Assembly: GCA_015523335.1 (NCBI GenBank)
Contig: WAKM01000031.1
Span: 1-45,542 of the forward strand
Source of the DNA: Archaeoglobaceae archaeon
Lineage (GTDB): Archaea > Halobacteriota > Archaeoglobi > Archaeoglobales > Archaeoglobaceae
DNA: 45,542 nucleotides
Direction: 5' to 3'
Shown here in pieces: positions 23,257 to 31,904 of this stretch (position 1 is its first letter; every line of letters starts with the position of its first letter). A program made the position numbers and the translations under genes. The notes under the pieces are model-generated. The model had not been told where the DNA came from, did not search any database, and was given only the letters and a program-made list of their open reading frames with translations.

Positions 23257-24372
23257 ATGTTCAAGTTTTTAAAGGAGAAGCTATCCGCTTTTAAGAAGAA
23301 GTTGGATAAAAAGGTTGAAGAGGGAGTTAAGCATGTAGAGGCTAAAGAACCGAAAATCGAACCGGCTAAAACCGTCGTAGAGGAAGCTAAAGCGATCGAA
23401 ACTGTCAAGACAGATATTGCTAAGGCTGAAGAAGTTTCAGCTAAAGCTGAAAAAGAGGAAAAGCCTAAGAAGATTGGGCTCGTAAGTAAAATCAAAACGC
23501 TCATAGTTGATAGGGAAGTTCTAATCGATGAAAAGAAGGTTGAAGAAATTTTAGAAGATCTTGAGATCATTTTGCTTGAGAGCGATGTAGCTTTTGAGGT
23601 TGTTGAAGAAATTTCGTCCAAGCTTAAGGATAGGCTCGTCGGAAGAAGGAAGAAGATCGGCGAGAAATTATCAGATATAGTCATAAATGAGCTTAAGCTA
23701 ATAATTCAGGAGATTCTGGATGCTAATCGATTCGACTTTGACGAGTTTGTTCAAACTAAGCTTAAGGAGAAGAGACCTCTCAACATCATATTTGTTGGAG
23801 TTAACGGAACTGGCAAGACAACTACGATAGCAAAGATCGCCAAGAGGCTTATGGATTTTGGTTATTCTGTTGTGCTCGCCGCTGGAGACACGTTTAGGGC
23901 TGGTGCCATAGAGCAGTTGGAGGAACACGGGCAGAGATTGGGTGTTAAAGTGATCAAACATAAGCCCGGAGCTGATCCCGCCGCCGTAATTTACGATGCC
24001 ATAAAGCATGCTGAGAGTAAAGGAATCGATGTAGTTCTTGCGGATACAGCCGGAAGAATGCATACCAAGAAGAACCTGATCGATCAGCTGAGCAAGATCA
24101 AGAGGGTTACGAAGCCCGATTTGACGATATTCGTAGATGAGAGCATAGCCGGAAACGATGCGGTTGAGAGGGCGAGGATGTTCAACGAATCCGTCGGCAT
24201 TGACGGATCGATTCTGACAAAGATCGATGCCGATCCGAAAGGTGGGACTGCCATCTCGATCAGTTACGTTACCGGAAAACCGATATTGTTCTTGGGAACC
24301 GGACAAGATTACGACGATCTCGTTAAGTTCGATTCCAAATGGCTGATTGAGAGGATTTTTGGAGATATTTAA
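23257..24372 (+). CDS. ftsY: Signal recognition particle receptor FtsY
   Basis: FtsY docks the SRP-ribosome complex on the membrane. The 371 residues have an acidic, Lys/Glu-rich variable N-terminal region (about 1-72), an N-domain helix bundle (about 75-165), and the G-domain with P-loop GVNGTGKTTT (181-190), DTAGRM, TKIDADPKGG and the ALLFLGTGQ-like end. It closes the cluster begun by YhbY; the link between prefoldin alpha and FtsY is common in archaea. Its end faces the slipin gene on the other strand. Confidence 0.97.
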   Translation: MFKFLKEKLSAFKKKLDKKVEEGVKHVEAKEPKIEPAKTVVEEAKAIETVKTDIAKAEEVSAKAEKEEKPKKIGLVSKIKTLIVDREVLIDEKKVEEILEDLEIILLESDVAFEVVEEISSKLKDRLVGRRKKIGEKLSDIVINELKLIIQEILDANRFDFDEFVQTKLKEKRPLNIIFVGVNGTGKTTTIAKIAKRLMDFGYSVVLAAGDTFRAGAIEQLEEHGQRLGVKVIKHKPGADPAAVIYDAIKHAESKGIDVVLADTAGRMHTKKNLIDQLSKIKRVTKPDLTIFVDESIAGNDAVERARMFNESVGIDGSILTKIDADPKGGTAISISYVTGKPILFLGTGQDYDDLVKFDSKWLIERIFGDI

Positions 24373-24420
24373 CTTTAAAAATTAAATTAGCATACGTGCA
24401 TTATTCATAAAGAAAAAAAA

Positions 24421-25191
24421 TTAGTTACTACTGCTCATCCGCTTGAAATACTCAAGTATTTCGATCGGAATCGGGAACACGATGGTGTTCGCTTCCTCAT
24501 CCGCTATTTCGTTCAACGTCTGCAGAATTCTAAGCATCATAGCCCCTTTACTTTGCTCCAGAATCTGAGCGGCTTCGAGCAACTTTTGCGCAGCCTGATA
24601 CTCTCCGTCAGCCCTAATTATCTTCGCCCTCCTCTCTCTTTCAGCTTCCGCCTGCATTGCCATAATTCTCTTCATTTCCTCCGGCAACTCGACATCCTTG
24701 ATCTCTACAGCACTAACCTTAACACCCCAAGGATTCGTGGCTTCGTCGATTATCTGCTGTAATCGCGCGTTTAGCTTCTCCCTTTCTGAAAGGAGTTCAT
24801 CCAATTCAGCTTGACCTATTACGCTCCTCAAAGTCGTCTGAGCTATTTGGGCTGTGGCGTACATGAAATCCCTAACCTCAGTTACGGCTTTTTCCGGATC
24901 TACGACTCTATAATATACTACGGCGTTTACTCGCACTGTGACGTTATCCTTGGTTATCACCTCCTGAGTCGGCACATCGTATGTGATCGTTCTGAGATCG
25001 ACTTTAATCATGCTTTCGAGTATGGGTATAACGAAGAAGAGTCCCGGTCCTCTCGCCCCAACGAGTCTTCCGAGTCTGAAGATAACTCCCCTTTCGTATT
25101 CCTTGACAACTCTGATTCCGGCGGCGATAAATCCAACTACAACCACCACCAGTCCGGCTATTAGAATCCAGAGCGGTGAGAATAGAGCCAT
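24421..25191 (-). CDS. Slipin (stomatin-like SPFH protein)
   Basis: This 256-residue membrane protein is a stomatin/slipin: an N-terminal transmembrane segment (about 7-27), then an SPFH domain ([35 protein letters not shown]) and a C-terminal coiled coil ([21 protein letters not shown] is typical). Such proteins form oligomeric membrane scaffolds and often pair with an NfeD protease partner, which is absent here. The ATG at 25191 is 25 bp from a TATATAA (25213-25219), so the mRNA is probably leaderless. Confidence 0.93.
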   Translation of the reverse strand: MALFSPLWILIAGLVVVVVGFIAAGIRVVKEYERGVIFRLGRLVGARGPGLFFVIPILESMIKVDLRTITYDVPTQEVITKDNVTVRVNAVVYYRVVDPEKAVTEVRDFMYATAQIAQTTLRSVIGQAELDELLSEREKLNARLQQIIDEATNPWGVKVSAVEIKDVELPEEMKRIMAMQAEAERERRAKIIRADGEYQAAQKLLEAAQILEQSKGAMMLRILQTLNEIADEEANTIVFPIPIEILEYFKRMSSSN

Positions 25192-25275
25192 AGTTCAAGG
25201 TAGATCGATAAATATATAAATCTTCTCCTTAACTTAAAAGAATAAAATTAACTTTAATCGTTGAATAAAATTTGA

Positions 25276-26511
25276 TTAAACTACCTCATACTTCGTCGTC
25301 GGCGTTATCTCCCCGACCAAATTAACCTTAACGAGCTTTTTTGCCTCCTCAAGGTCGTAGTTGCCCAGAAGCCACATGACTTTAACCAGAGCGACTTCCG
25401 GTAGCATGTCTTCGCCTTCAATCACTCCGGCTTTTAGGAGGTATCTGCCCGTATCGTAAACTCTATCGCATATCCTCCCCCATAGGCATTGGGAAGTCAT
25501 GACTACCAAGCTGTCCTCGGCAATCCTCTTTATCGTGTCAAGCCAAGTGGTTGAAACGTGTCCCAAGCCTGTTCCTTCCAAAACGAACCCTCGATAGCCC
25601 TTGTCGTAGTAGTAGTCAAGTATGTCTGGCTTCATTCCGGGGAAGAACTTGATTAGCACGACCTTATCCTCAAGTTTATCTCTAAGTTCGAGTTCCCTCT
25701 CATTCCTTCTGAATCTCTCTTCTACGAACCAAGTGATGTCGCCAGATGGATAATCGACTTTGCCCAATGGAGGAAAGTTTATCGATTTAAAGGCATCTCT
25801 CCTCGACGTATGGCACTTCCTAACCTTCACGCCACGATGGATGTAGCAGAAGTCGTCGCTCGTCGTTCCGTGCATAACTACAACTACTTCTCCTAAATCT
25901 GACGTTGCCGCTTTTGCCGCGCAGAAGAGGTTCATAGCGGCATCGCTTGACGGACGATCGCTGCTTCTCTGCGCACCCACCAAAACTACCGGAACGGGAG
26001 TTCGAAGCATGAATGCTAAGGCTGAAGCCGTGTAATGCATCGTGTCCGTTCCGTGCGTAATTATAATTCCGTCGTATCCCTTCTTTATCGAATCGTAAAC
26101 TTCCCTTGCGAGTTCGATCCAGTTATGAGGAGTCATGTTCTCGCTGAGTATGTTGTAGAGCAACATCGCGTCCACGTTGCAGATCTCAAGAAGTTCCGGC
26201 ACATCTCCGGCGATCTCCTCAGCGGTAAACTGACTTGTGACTGCTCCTGTTCTGTAATCGACTTTGCTCGCTATAGTTCCTCCTGTTGAGATTATCTTAA
26301 CGCTGGGCAGTCCCTCTCTCTTTTCAAGCTTTGGAGTTGGTGTTGCTATGTGCTTTTCTTCTATAACCTCAACTACCTCGTAATCTTTAAAACCTACGTT
26401 GTAGCCGTTATCCAACTTGAGAACGAGACAATCGGTGAAGGAGGGCATGACTATACCTTCGAAAATCCTACCTTTGGCTTTTATTCTGACCCTTTTTCCC
26501 TGAAGTTCCAT
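25276..26511 (-). CDS. gatD: Glutamyl-tRNA(Gln) amidotransferase subunit D
   Basis: GatD is the asparaginase-like ammonia-producing subunit of the archaeal GatDE complex that converts Glu-tRNA(Gln) to Gln-tRNA(Gln). It has an N-terminal SH3-like domain (about 1-60), an L-asparaginase domain with STGGTIASKVDYRTGAV and the catalytic THGTDTMHYTA, and a C-terminal subdomain. I choose ATG 26511 (MELQGK), since a TATA-like tract at 26531-26540 is 25 bp upstream; the longer frame from 26532 would cover the promoter. gatE is not in the window. Length (411) is normal. Confidence 0.95.
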   Translation of the reverse strand: MELQGKRVRIKAKGRIFEGIVMPSFTDCLVLKLDNGYNVGFKDYEVVEVIEEKHIATPTPKLEKREGLPSVKIISTGGTIASKVDYRTGAVTSQFTAEEIAGDVPELLEICNVDAMLLYNILSENMTPHNWIELAREVYDSIKKGYDGIIITHGTDTMHYTASALAFMLRTPVPVVLVGAQRSSDRPSSDAAMNLFCAAKAATSDLGEVVVVMHGTTSDDFCYIHRGVKVRKCHTSRRDAFKSINFPPLGKVDYPSGDITWFVEERFRRNERELELRDKLEDKVVLIKFFPGMKPDILDYYYDKGYRGFVLEGTGLGHVSTTWLDTIKRIAEDSLVVMTSQCLWGRICDRVYDTGRYLLKAGVIEGEDMLPEVALVKVMWLLGNYDLEEAKKLVKVNLVGEITPTTKYEVV

Positions 26512-26530
26512 AAACCGAATTTTACGGCAC

Positions 26531-26540
26531 AATTTTTAAG
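26531..26540 (-). promoter_or_regulatory. TATA-like box of gatD
   Basis: On the minus strand CTTAAAAATT is centred 25 bp before ATG 26511. No Shine-Dalgarno is present. The divergent DUF5371-like gene has its own element at 26613-26619 (TTTATAA, about 30 bp before ATG 26646). Confidence 0.5.
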
Positions 26541-26645
26541 GGTTTTTAATCAATCGACGGTTTTCAAAGTTAGCGCCAAGTTCGGAGAATCCGTTTATTG
26601 TAAAAAGAAAGATTTATAACTATCAATGAACATTTATGCTATACT

Positions 26646-26870
26646 ATGGGCAAGCTTTTGATAGTTCAAACGAAAATTTCGAGCGAGAAGGTTGAGATGC
26701 TCAAGATTAAGACGGGCAAGAACACGATCAAAGATGCGCTGAGCGAAGCCGTTTATCATTACATCTACTGCCCCTTAGCAAGGAAGATCGACGAAAGCAT
26801 TGAGAGGAGTAGGAGAGGTAGGAAACCGTTATATCTCAAGGAGATATCCGACTCTCATGAATCTGAGTAG
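26646..26870 (+). CDS. Small DUF5371-like protein before AcnX genes
   Basis: This 74-residue protein has a short beta-strand start (GKLLIVQTKISSEKVEML) followed by KIKTGKNTIKDALSEAVYHYI, the sort of strand-helix-helix seen in ribbon-helix-helix regulators. I suspect it is of the DUF5371 family but can see no diagnostic motif. The stop overlaps the AcnX large-subunit start by 14 bp, so the three genes are probably one operon and the small protein may regulate or serve the dehydratase. Confidence 0.6.
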   Translation: MGKLLIVQTKISSEKVEMLKIKTGKNTIKDALSEAVYHYIYCPLARKIDESIERSRRGRKPLYLKEISDSHESE

Positions 26871-27990
26871 GGAAGAGGAGAAGTTGCTCGAATCCGACAA
26901 TCCGACGATCGCAAAATGTATGGAAATTCTGGTAGCCTTGGGAGAGATATTCGGAGCGGAGAAACTTATCCCTATAAAATCGGCTCACATCTCCGGAATT
27001 TCGTATAAGAATATAGGCGAAGAAGGGCTCGAATGGTTGAAAAACCTAAAAGCTAAGGTTCGTGTTAGAACAACACTGAATCCGGCTGGAATGGACTTGG
27101 AACGATGGAAGGAAATGGGACTGGACGATCACTTCGTTAAAAAGCAGATCGAGGTTATTAAGGCTCTGGAAAGCATAGGTGCCGAGCTTACGCTTACATG
27201 CACACCCTACTACATCCACAAACCGTCCTTAGGCGATCACTTAGCTTGGGCGGAGTCCTCAGCCGTAGTATATGCGAATTCCGTAATCGGGGCGAGAACG
27301 AATAGGGAGAGCGGAATCAGTGCATTGGCATCCGCTATAATCGGAAAAACCCCGTATTACGGATTGCACGTTAAGGAGAACAGGGCACCCACGATTCTTG
27401 TAAAGGTTAAAGGCGATTTGAATCCCTCAATAGTCGGATACAAAATCGGAAGCGAAATCGACGGAATTCCCATATTTGATTTCGAAAGAAGGCTCAGCTA
27501 CGACGAACTGAAACAACTCGGAGCGTCTCTTGCCTCAACCGGCAATATAGCCATGTTCCACGTTGTCGATCAAACACCGGAGTGGAGGGAATTCGAGGTT
27601 CCGAACGAGAAGATGGAGATCGACAGGGTTGAGATCGAAGATAACTGCGAGCCCGATCTGATAGCTTTGGGATGTCCGCACCTTTCGGAAGATGAGATTA
27701 CGGAAATTGCGAGGATAATCGAAAGATACGGAAAGCCTAAGAAGCCGGTATGGCTCTTCACTTCGAGGCATGTCTATAATAAGCTGAGGCATGCAATCGA
27801 AAAGCTTGAGAATAGGGGAATAAAGGTGTTCAGGGATACGTGCATGGTGGTTTCGCCGGCAACCGAAAGGTTCGAATGCGTAATGGTAAACTCGGGAAAA
27901 GCTTTAACTTATCTTCCGAAGCTCAGAAGGGTTAAAGCCATCTTCGGATCGACGCATGAATGTCTGAGGAGGGCTTTTGATGAGAGTTAA
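26857..27990 (+). CDS. AcnX large subunit (phosphomevalonate dehydratase, catalytic)
   Basis: This about 377-residue protein is the large subunit of aconitase X. In archaea the heterodimer is phosphomevalonate 5-dehydratase, making trans-anhydromevalonate 5-phosphate in the modified mevalonate route to isoprenoid lipids. Typical parts are SAHISGISYKNIGEEG, LTLTCTPYY, ESSAVVYANSVIGARTNRE and the C-terminal TDTCMVV-like RDTCMVVSP; a Cys in this last block helps bind the iron-sulfur cluster. I choose ATG 26857 over an upstream start at 26800, which would run through the preceding gene. The stop overlaps the small subunit start. Confidence 0.9.
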   Translation: MNLSREEEKLLESDNPTIAKCMEILVALGEIFGAEKLIPIKSAHISGISYKNIGEEGLEWLKNLKAKVRVRTTLNPAGMDLERWKEMGLDDHFVKKQIEVIKALESIGAELTLTCTPYYIHKPSLGDHLAWAESSAVVYANSVIGARTNRESGISALASAIIGKTPYYGLHVKENRAPTILVKVKGDLNPSIVGYKIGSEIDGIPIFDFERRLSYDELKQLGASLASTGNIAMFHVVDQTPEWREFEVPNEKMEIDRVEIEDNCEPDLIALGCPHLSEDEITEIARIIERYGKPKKPVWLFTSRHVYNKLRHAIEKLENRGIKVFRDTCMVVSPATERFECVMVNSGKALTYLPKLRRVKAIFGSTHECLRRAFDES

Positions 27991-28384
27991 GGGGAGGATA
28001 ATTTCGAAAGGCGTTGCGGAAGGAGAGGCGATCGTGAGCAGGAGGAAGTTCTCGTTTCTGGGAGATGTCGACGTCGACAGCGGAATCGTCGTGGCTGAAG
28101 ACAGCGACATATGCGGTGAATCTATTGCTGGCAAGATCTTCGTTTTTCCCACCGGCAGAGGATCTACGGTAGGAACTTACGTCTTGTTGAGAATGAAAAA
28201 GAAGGGAACTGCACCGAAAGCCATAATAAACGTTGAAACCGAACCCATTATAGCCGTAGGAGCGATTATAGCTGAGATCCCGCTTATGGACAAGCTTGAG
28301 GGGGATCCATTCAAAATTATTAAATCCGGCAACCGCGTTAAGGTTGACGCCATAAACGGATGGGTTGAAGTCCATGGAGATTGA
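27980..28384 (+). CDS. AcnX small subunit (swivel domain)
   Basis: This 134-residue protein is the swivelling small subunit of AcnX. It has the DSGIVVAED-like strand and the PTGRGSTVGTYVL loop that reaches the active site of the large subunit, and ends with NAETEPI-type INVETEPII. The ATG at 27980 overlaps the large-subunit stop, so translation is coupled. Together the two subunits act in lipid precursor synthesis. The M50 protease start overlaps its own stop. Confidence 0.92.
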   Translation: MRVKGRIISKGVAEGEAIVSRRKFSFLGDVDVDSGIVVAEDSDICGESIAGKIFVFPTGRGSTVGTYVLLRMKKKGTAPKAIINVETEPIIAVGAIIAEIPLMDKLEGDPFKIIKSGNRVKVDAINGWVEVHGD

Positions 28385-29408
28385 GAAGATCAGATCCAAG
28401 CTTGAGGAGGAATTCATCGTTTACGATTTCGAGAAGCTCGAAGACGGTGTTAGATTTTATCTTCATCCGAGGTTCGGTGCTATAAGTAAAGATCTAAAGC
28501 TGTTCCTAACGGAATTGGCCAGGAAGTATTCCGTAGAATTTAGAGAAAGATACGGAGAACTCGTTTTGGAAATCAGAAAAGCCAAGAAGGAGAGAATTTG
28601 GATCAACATAGTTCTACTGATCGCAACCTTCTGTTCCACAACCCTCATGGGTTCGATGATGTTCGAAAGGTTCGACATCAGAGGAGGAATTCTGTTCTCC
28701 TTAGCCGTCATGTTCGTTTTGGGCAGTCACGAAATGGGACACTACTTTGCGGCGAGAAGGTGGAAGATGAGAACTTCGCTACCTTACTTCATACCGTTTC
28801 CGACCATAATAGGAACGTTAGGGGCGATAATAAAGCATAAGGGACCCATTCCGAACAGAAAGGCATTATTTGACGTCGGAGTTTCGGGTCCTTTAGTGGG
28901 AATAATAGCATCGATAATCGTAATCTTAATCGGATTAAGCATCCCTTTCAAGCCGGGCAGGGTTGGAGAAACGATGATAGTTCTCGGCTCTCCACCCCTC
29001 TTCAAGCTACTTGCGAGATTGGTCGGTTACGAAGGGCGGTTCATACATCCGATAGCGTTTGCCGGCTGGGTGGGATTGTTCGTAACGTTCCTAAACCTTA
29101 TTCCTGTCGGACAGCTCGACGGCGGACATATACTGAGGGCGATGATCGGCAAGAGGGCTGATGTAGTTTCGAGAGTTATGCCGATGGTTCTAATCGGCGT
29201 AGGATTTCTCGTTGACTACGTATACCAAACTTCAGATTCCATTTGGATATTTTGGGGATTAGTAACATTGTTCTTTTCGATACATCCACACCCCGAACCC
29301 GTTGACGATGAGACCCCATTGGATTCGAAGAGGATGCTGTTGGGTGTTCTCACGTTCGTTTTGGCTTTGATGTGTTTCACTCCAGTCCCCTTCAGAGTCG
29401 TAACCTGA
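28374..29408 (+). CDS. Site-2 protease-like membrane metalloprotease (M50)
   Basis: This 344-residue polytopic membrane protein is an intramembrane zinc protease. It has the HEMGH metal-binding motif at residues 119-123, the third-ligand block LIPVGQLDGGH, and about six hydrophobic segments. Such enzymes cut membrane-bound regulators or signal peptides. A soluble alpha/beta N-terminal region (about 1-70) precedes the membrane part. I choose ATG 28374, which overlaps the AcnX small-subunit stop, over the upstream TTG at 28365. Substrates are unknown; the membrane-anchored winged-helix proteins later in the window are only speculative candidates. Confidence 0.9.
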   Translation: MEIEKIRSKLEEEFIVYDFEKLEDGVRFYLHPRFGAISKDLKLFLTELARKYSVEFRERYGELVLEIRKAKKERIWINIVLLIATFCSTTLMGSMMFERFDIRGGILFSLAVMFVLGSHEMGHYFAARRWKMRTSLPYFIPFPTIIGTLGAIIKHKGPIPNRKALFDVGVSGPLVGIIASIIVILIGLSIPFKPGRVGETMIVLGSPPLFKLLARLVGYEGRFIHPIAFAGWVGLFVTFLNLIPVGQLDGGHILRAMIGKRADVVSRVMPMVLIGVGFLVDYVYQTSDSIWIFWGLVTLFFSIHPHPEPVDDETPLDSKRMLLGVLTFVLALMCFTPVPFRVVT

Positions 29409-29419
29409 CACGGAAAATA

Positions 29420-29427
29420 TTTAAATA
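29420..29427 (+). promoter_or_regulatory. TATA box of rps8e
   Basis: TTTAAATA is centred 26 bp before ATG 29450; no Shine-Dalgarno precedes the ATG, as for a leaderless mRNA. It sits directly after the M50 protease stop. Confidence 0.55.
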
Positions 29428-29449
29428 ACTCTAACATTAGCTCGATATC

Positions 29450-29836
29450 ATGATCTGGCAGGGTAGGAGTAGGAGAAGCTACACGGGCAAGCTCCTCAGA
29501 CCTCACAGAAAGAAGAGAAAGTATGAGATGGGAAGACCGCAGGTGGAAACGCTCATCGGGGAGAGGAAAATTAAGAAGGTTAGAGTTAGAGGCGGTAACT
29601 ACAAGATAAAGCTCTTCAGAGATCAGTTCGCGAACGTTTACGTGCCTAAGGAGGGCAAAGTCGTCAGGGCCGAGATCAAGAGGGTTGTTGAAAATCCCGC
29701 ACACGTTCACTACGCGAGGAGAAACGTCATAACGAAGGGAGCCATAATCGAAACTTCCGTTGGACTTGCAAGAGTTACGAACAGACCGAGTCAGGAGGGA
29801 ATAATAAACGCCGTGCTGATTGAGGAATCCTCCTGA
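29450..29836 (+). CDS. rps8e: Ribosomal protein S8e
   Basis: This 128-residue small-subunit protein has the S8e start MIWQGRSRRSYTGK, then RGGNYKIKLFR, VENPAHVHYARRNVITKG and the end TNRPSQEGIINAVL. Length is normal for the archaeal form. It is followed by topA on the same strand. Confidence 0.97.
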   Translation: MIWQGRSRRSYTGKLLRPHRKKRKYEMGRPQVETLIGERKIKKVRVRGGNYKIKLFRDQFANVYVPKEGKVVRAEIKRVVENPAHVHYARRNVITKGAIIETSVGLARVTNRPSQEGIINAVLIEESS

Positions 29837-29897
29837 CTTTTTTGTTTACAGCTTTCGACTTTACGTTTTACTATTCTTAAACGTTCGATCCGAGTGC

Positions 29898-31904
29898 ATG
29901 TGGCTCATAATTGCGGAGAAGGACAAAACTGCAAGAAGAATTGCGCAAATTCTGTTCAGAGATTTTAAAAGACTAAATCGCTACGGCGTAAACTATTACT
30001 TTTCCCCCTCAAATCGTGCCTACATCTTGGGCTTGAAGGGGCACATAGTTGAAGTAGACTTCCCGCCCGAATACAACGACTGGAGACGAACGCCACTCAA
30101 ATCTCTTCTGAGAGCTAAGTTCGTCTGGAGAGTTAAGGAAAAGAACATAGCGAAGTTGTTGGTCGAGCTTGCGAAGGAAGTTGAAAGGGTTACTATCGCT
30201 ACGGACTACGATAGGGAAGGGGAGCTCATAGGCGTTGAAGCTCTGAAGATCATTCGAAAGGTAAATCCGAACGTTAAAGTTGATAGGGTTAGATTCAGCG
30301 CGATAACTCCGGCGGACATAAGGCGGGCATTCGAAAATCCTGTTGAAATCGATTACAACTTAGCAAAATCGGCTGAAGTCAGGCAGAAGATCGATCTGAT
30401 ATGGGGGGCGGTGCTCACCAGATTGCTTTCACTCTCAGCTGGAAAGGTAGGTAAGGACTTTCTAAGCGCGGGCAGAGTTCAGTCTCCGACGTTGAGGCTC
30501 ATAGTTGAGAGGGAGAAGCAGATTCGAGAGTTCAAATCGAAGAAGTTCTGGGAGATATACGTCAAAGTTGGGGGAATCGAAGCCAAGCTTGATAAAAGAT
30601 TCGAGAGCAAAGAGGAAGTTCAGAAGGTTTTGGCATCCATAGGTGATTTTGCAAAAGTTACGAAGTTTGAGAAGAAGGTAGTTGAGGAGAACAAACCGAT
30701 TCCGTTCAACACGACCGAATTTCTGAAGGAAGCTTCCCGATTCATGAGTCCCGACAAGGCGATGAGGATAGCTGAAGAGCTATACATGAGCGGTTACATA
30801 TCGTATCCGAGAACCGACAACACGGTCTATCCTCCTACTCTGAATCTGAGAAGGCTTGTGGAAATGTTCGTCGGAACTGAATTCGATAGGGAAGCAAAGA
30901 TAGTTTTAGCCGGAGACATAGTCCCTTCCAAAGGAAGAAGGGAGACGAAGGATCATCCTCCCATTCATCCCACCGCAGTGGCATCAAAGGAAGAGCTCAG
31001 TAAGGACGAATGGATAATTTACGAACTCGTCGTTAGGAGATTCTTAGCCTCTCTCGCCCCCAAAGCCGTTTGGGAGATTAGGAGAGTTGAACTTTCGGTT
31101 GATGGACTTATGTTTAGAGCATCGGGTAAAAGGCTTATCGAGAGGGGTTGGAGATCGATCTACACATACGTTCAAGCTGAGGAGAATGTAATTCCGGAAT
31201 TTAAGATCGGAGAGGTTATAAAAATCGAAGCCAAGAGGATAGCCGAAAAGAAGACGAAACCGCCTCAGAGATACACCACGGGAAGGCTGATAAAACTCAT
31301 GGAGAAGTTGGGCTTGGGAACTAAATCCACGAGGCACGAGATAATCAAAAAGCTTTACAGCAGGAGATACGTTTACGGAAATCCGCTGAAGCCTACAAAT
31401 ACGGCATTTGCAGTGATAGAGGCTCTGAAAAGAAATGCAGAACTGATAACACTTCCCGACATGACAGCGAAATTGGAGGAGGACATGGATTCGATAGCGG
31501 AGGGAAAGCTGGATGAAAAAACCGTTCTGCTCGAATCGGTAAGGTTTCTGGACAAGATCTTGAGCGATGTTAATACAGACGAGTTGGGCAAGAGCCTGAG
31601 GGAGGGGATCGAAGAGGACAGAAGGAAAGAGCTTGAAAAGAACTCGATAGGGAGGTGTCCGAAGTGCGGCGGAATATTAGTCGTAAAGAAGTTTGAAAAG
31701 CGATTCGTTGGGTGCACCAACTATCCGAACTGCGACTTTACCCTACCCCTCCCCCAGAAGGGCAAAATATACATAACGTCGAAGGTCTGCGAAAAGCACG
31801 GGTTAAAGAAGATAAAGATCAGAACGAAAGATGGAATTTGGAATCTCGGCTGTCCCTACTGCAATTATTTAAGCTGGAAAGAAAAGAAGAAGGATGCTAC
31901 TTGA
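29898..31904 (+). CDS. topA: DNA topoisomerase I (type IA)
   Basis: This 668-residue type IA topoisomerase relaxes negative supercoils. It has a TOPRIM domain (IIAEKDKTA, ATDYDREGELI), the active-site tyrosine Y303 in SYPRTDN, the GLGTKSTR motif, and C-terminal zinc-finger repeats (CPKCGGILVVKK-CTNYPNC and CEKHG-CPYC). I choose ATG 29898 (MWLIIAEK); an earlier start at 29820 would overlap S8e and add a non-homologous tail. Its stop overlaps the stop of the convergent pilin-like gene by 8 bp. Reverse gyrase is not in this window. Confidence 0.94.
   Translation: MWLIIAEKDKTARRIAQILFRDFKRLNRYGVNYYFSPSNRAYILGLKGHIVEVDFPPEYNDWRRTPLKSLLRAKFVWRVKEKNIAKLLVELAKEVERVTIATDYDREGELIGVEALKIIRKVNPNVKVDRVRFSAITPADIRRAFENPVEIDYNLAKSAEVRQKIDLIWGAVLTRLLSLSAGKVGKDFLSAGRVQSPTLRLIVEREKQIREFKSKKFWEIYVKVGGIEAKLDKRFESKEEVQKVLASIGDFAKVTKFEKKVVEENKPIPFNTTEFLKEASRFMSPDKAMRIAEELYMSGYISYPRTDNTVYPPTLNLRRLVEMFVGTEFDREAKIVLAGDIVPSKGRRETKDHPPIHPTAVASKEELSKDEWIIYELVVRRFLASLAPKAVWEIRRVELSVDGLMFRASGKRLIERGWRSIYTYVQAEENVIPEFKIGEVIKIEAKRIAEKKTKPPQRYTTGRLIKLMEKLGLGTKSTRHEIIKKLYSRRYVYGNPLKPTNTAFAVIEALKRNAELITLPDMTAKLEEDMDSIAEGKLDEKTVLLESVRFLDKILSDVNTDELGKSLREGIEEDRRKELEKNSIGRCPKCGGILVVKKFEKRFVGCTNYPNCDFTLPLPQKGKIYITSKVCEKHGLKKIKIRTKDGIWNLGCPYCNYLSWKEKKKDAT

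Noticed and set aside
23229-24306. Two minus-strand open frames opposite ftsY
   Set aside because: Ser/Leu-rich shadow sequence opposite a conserved gene.
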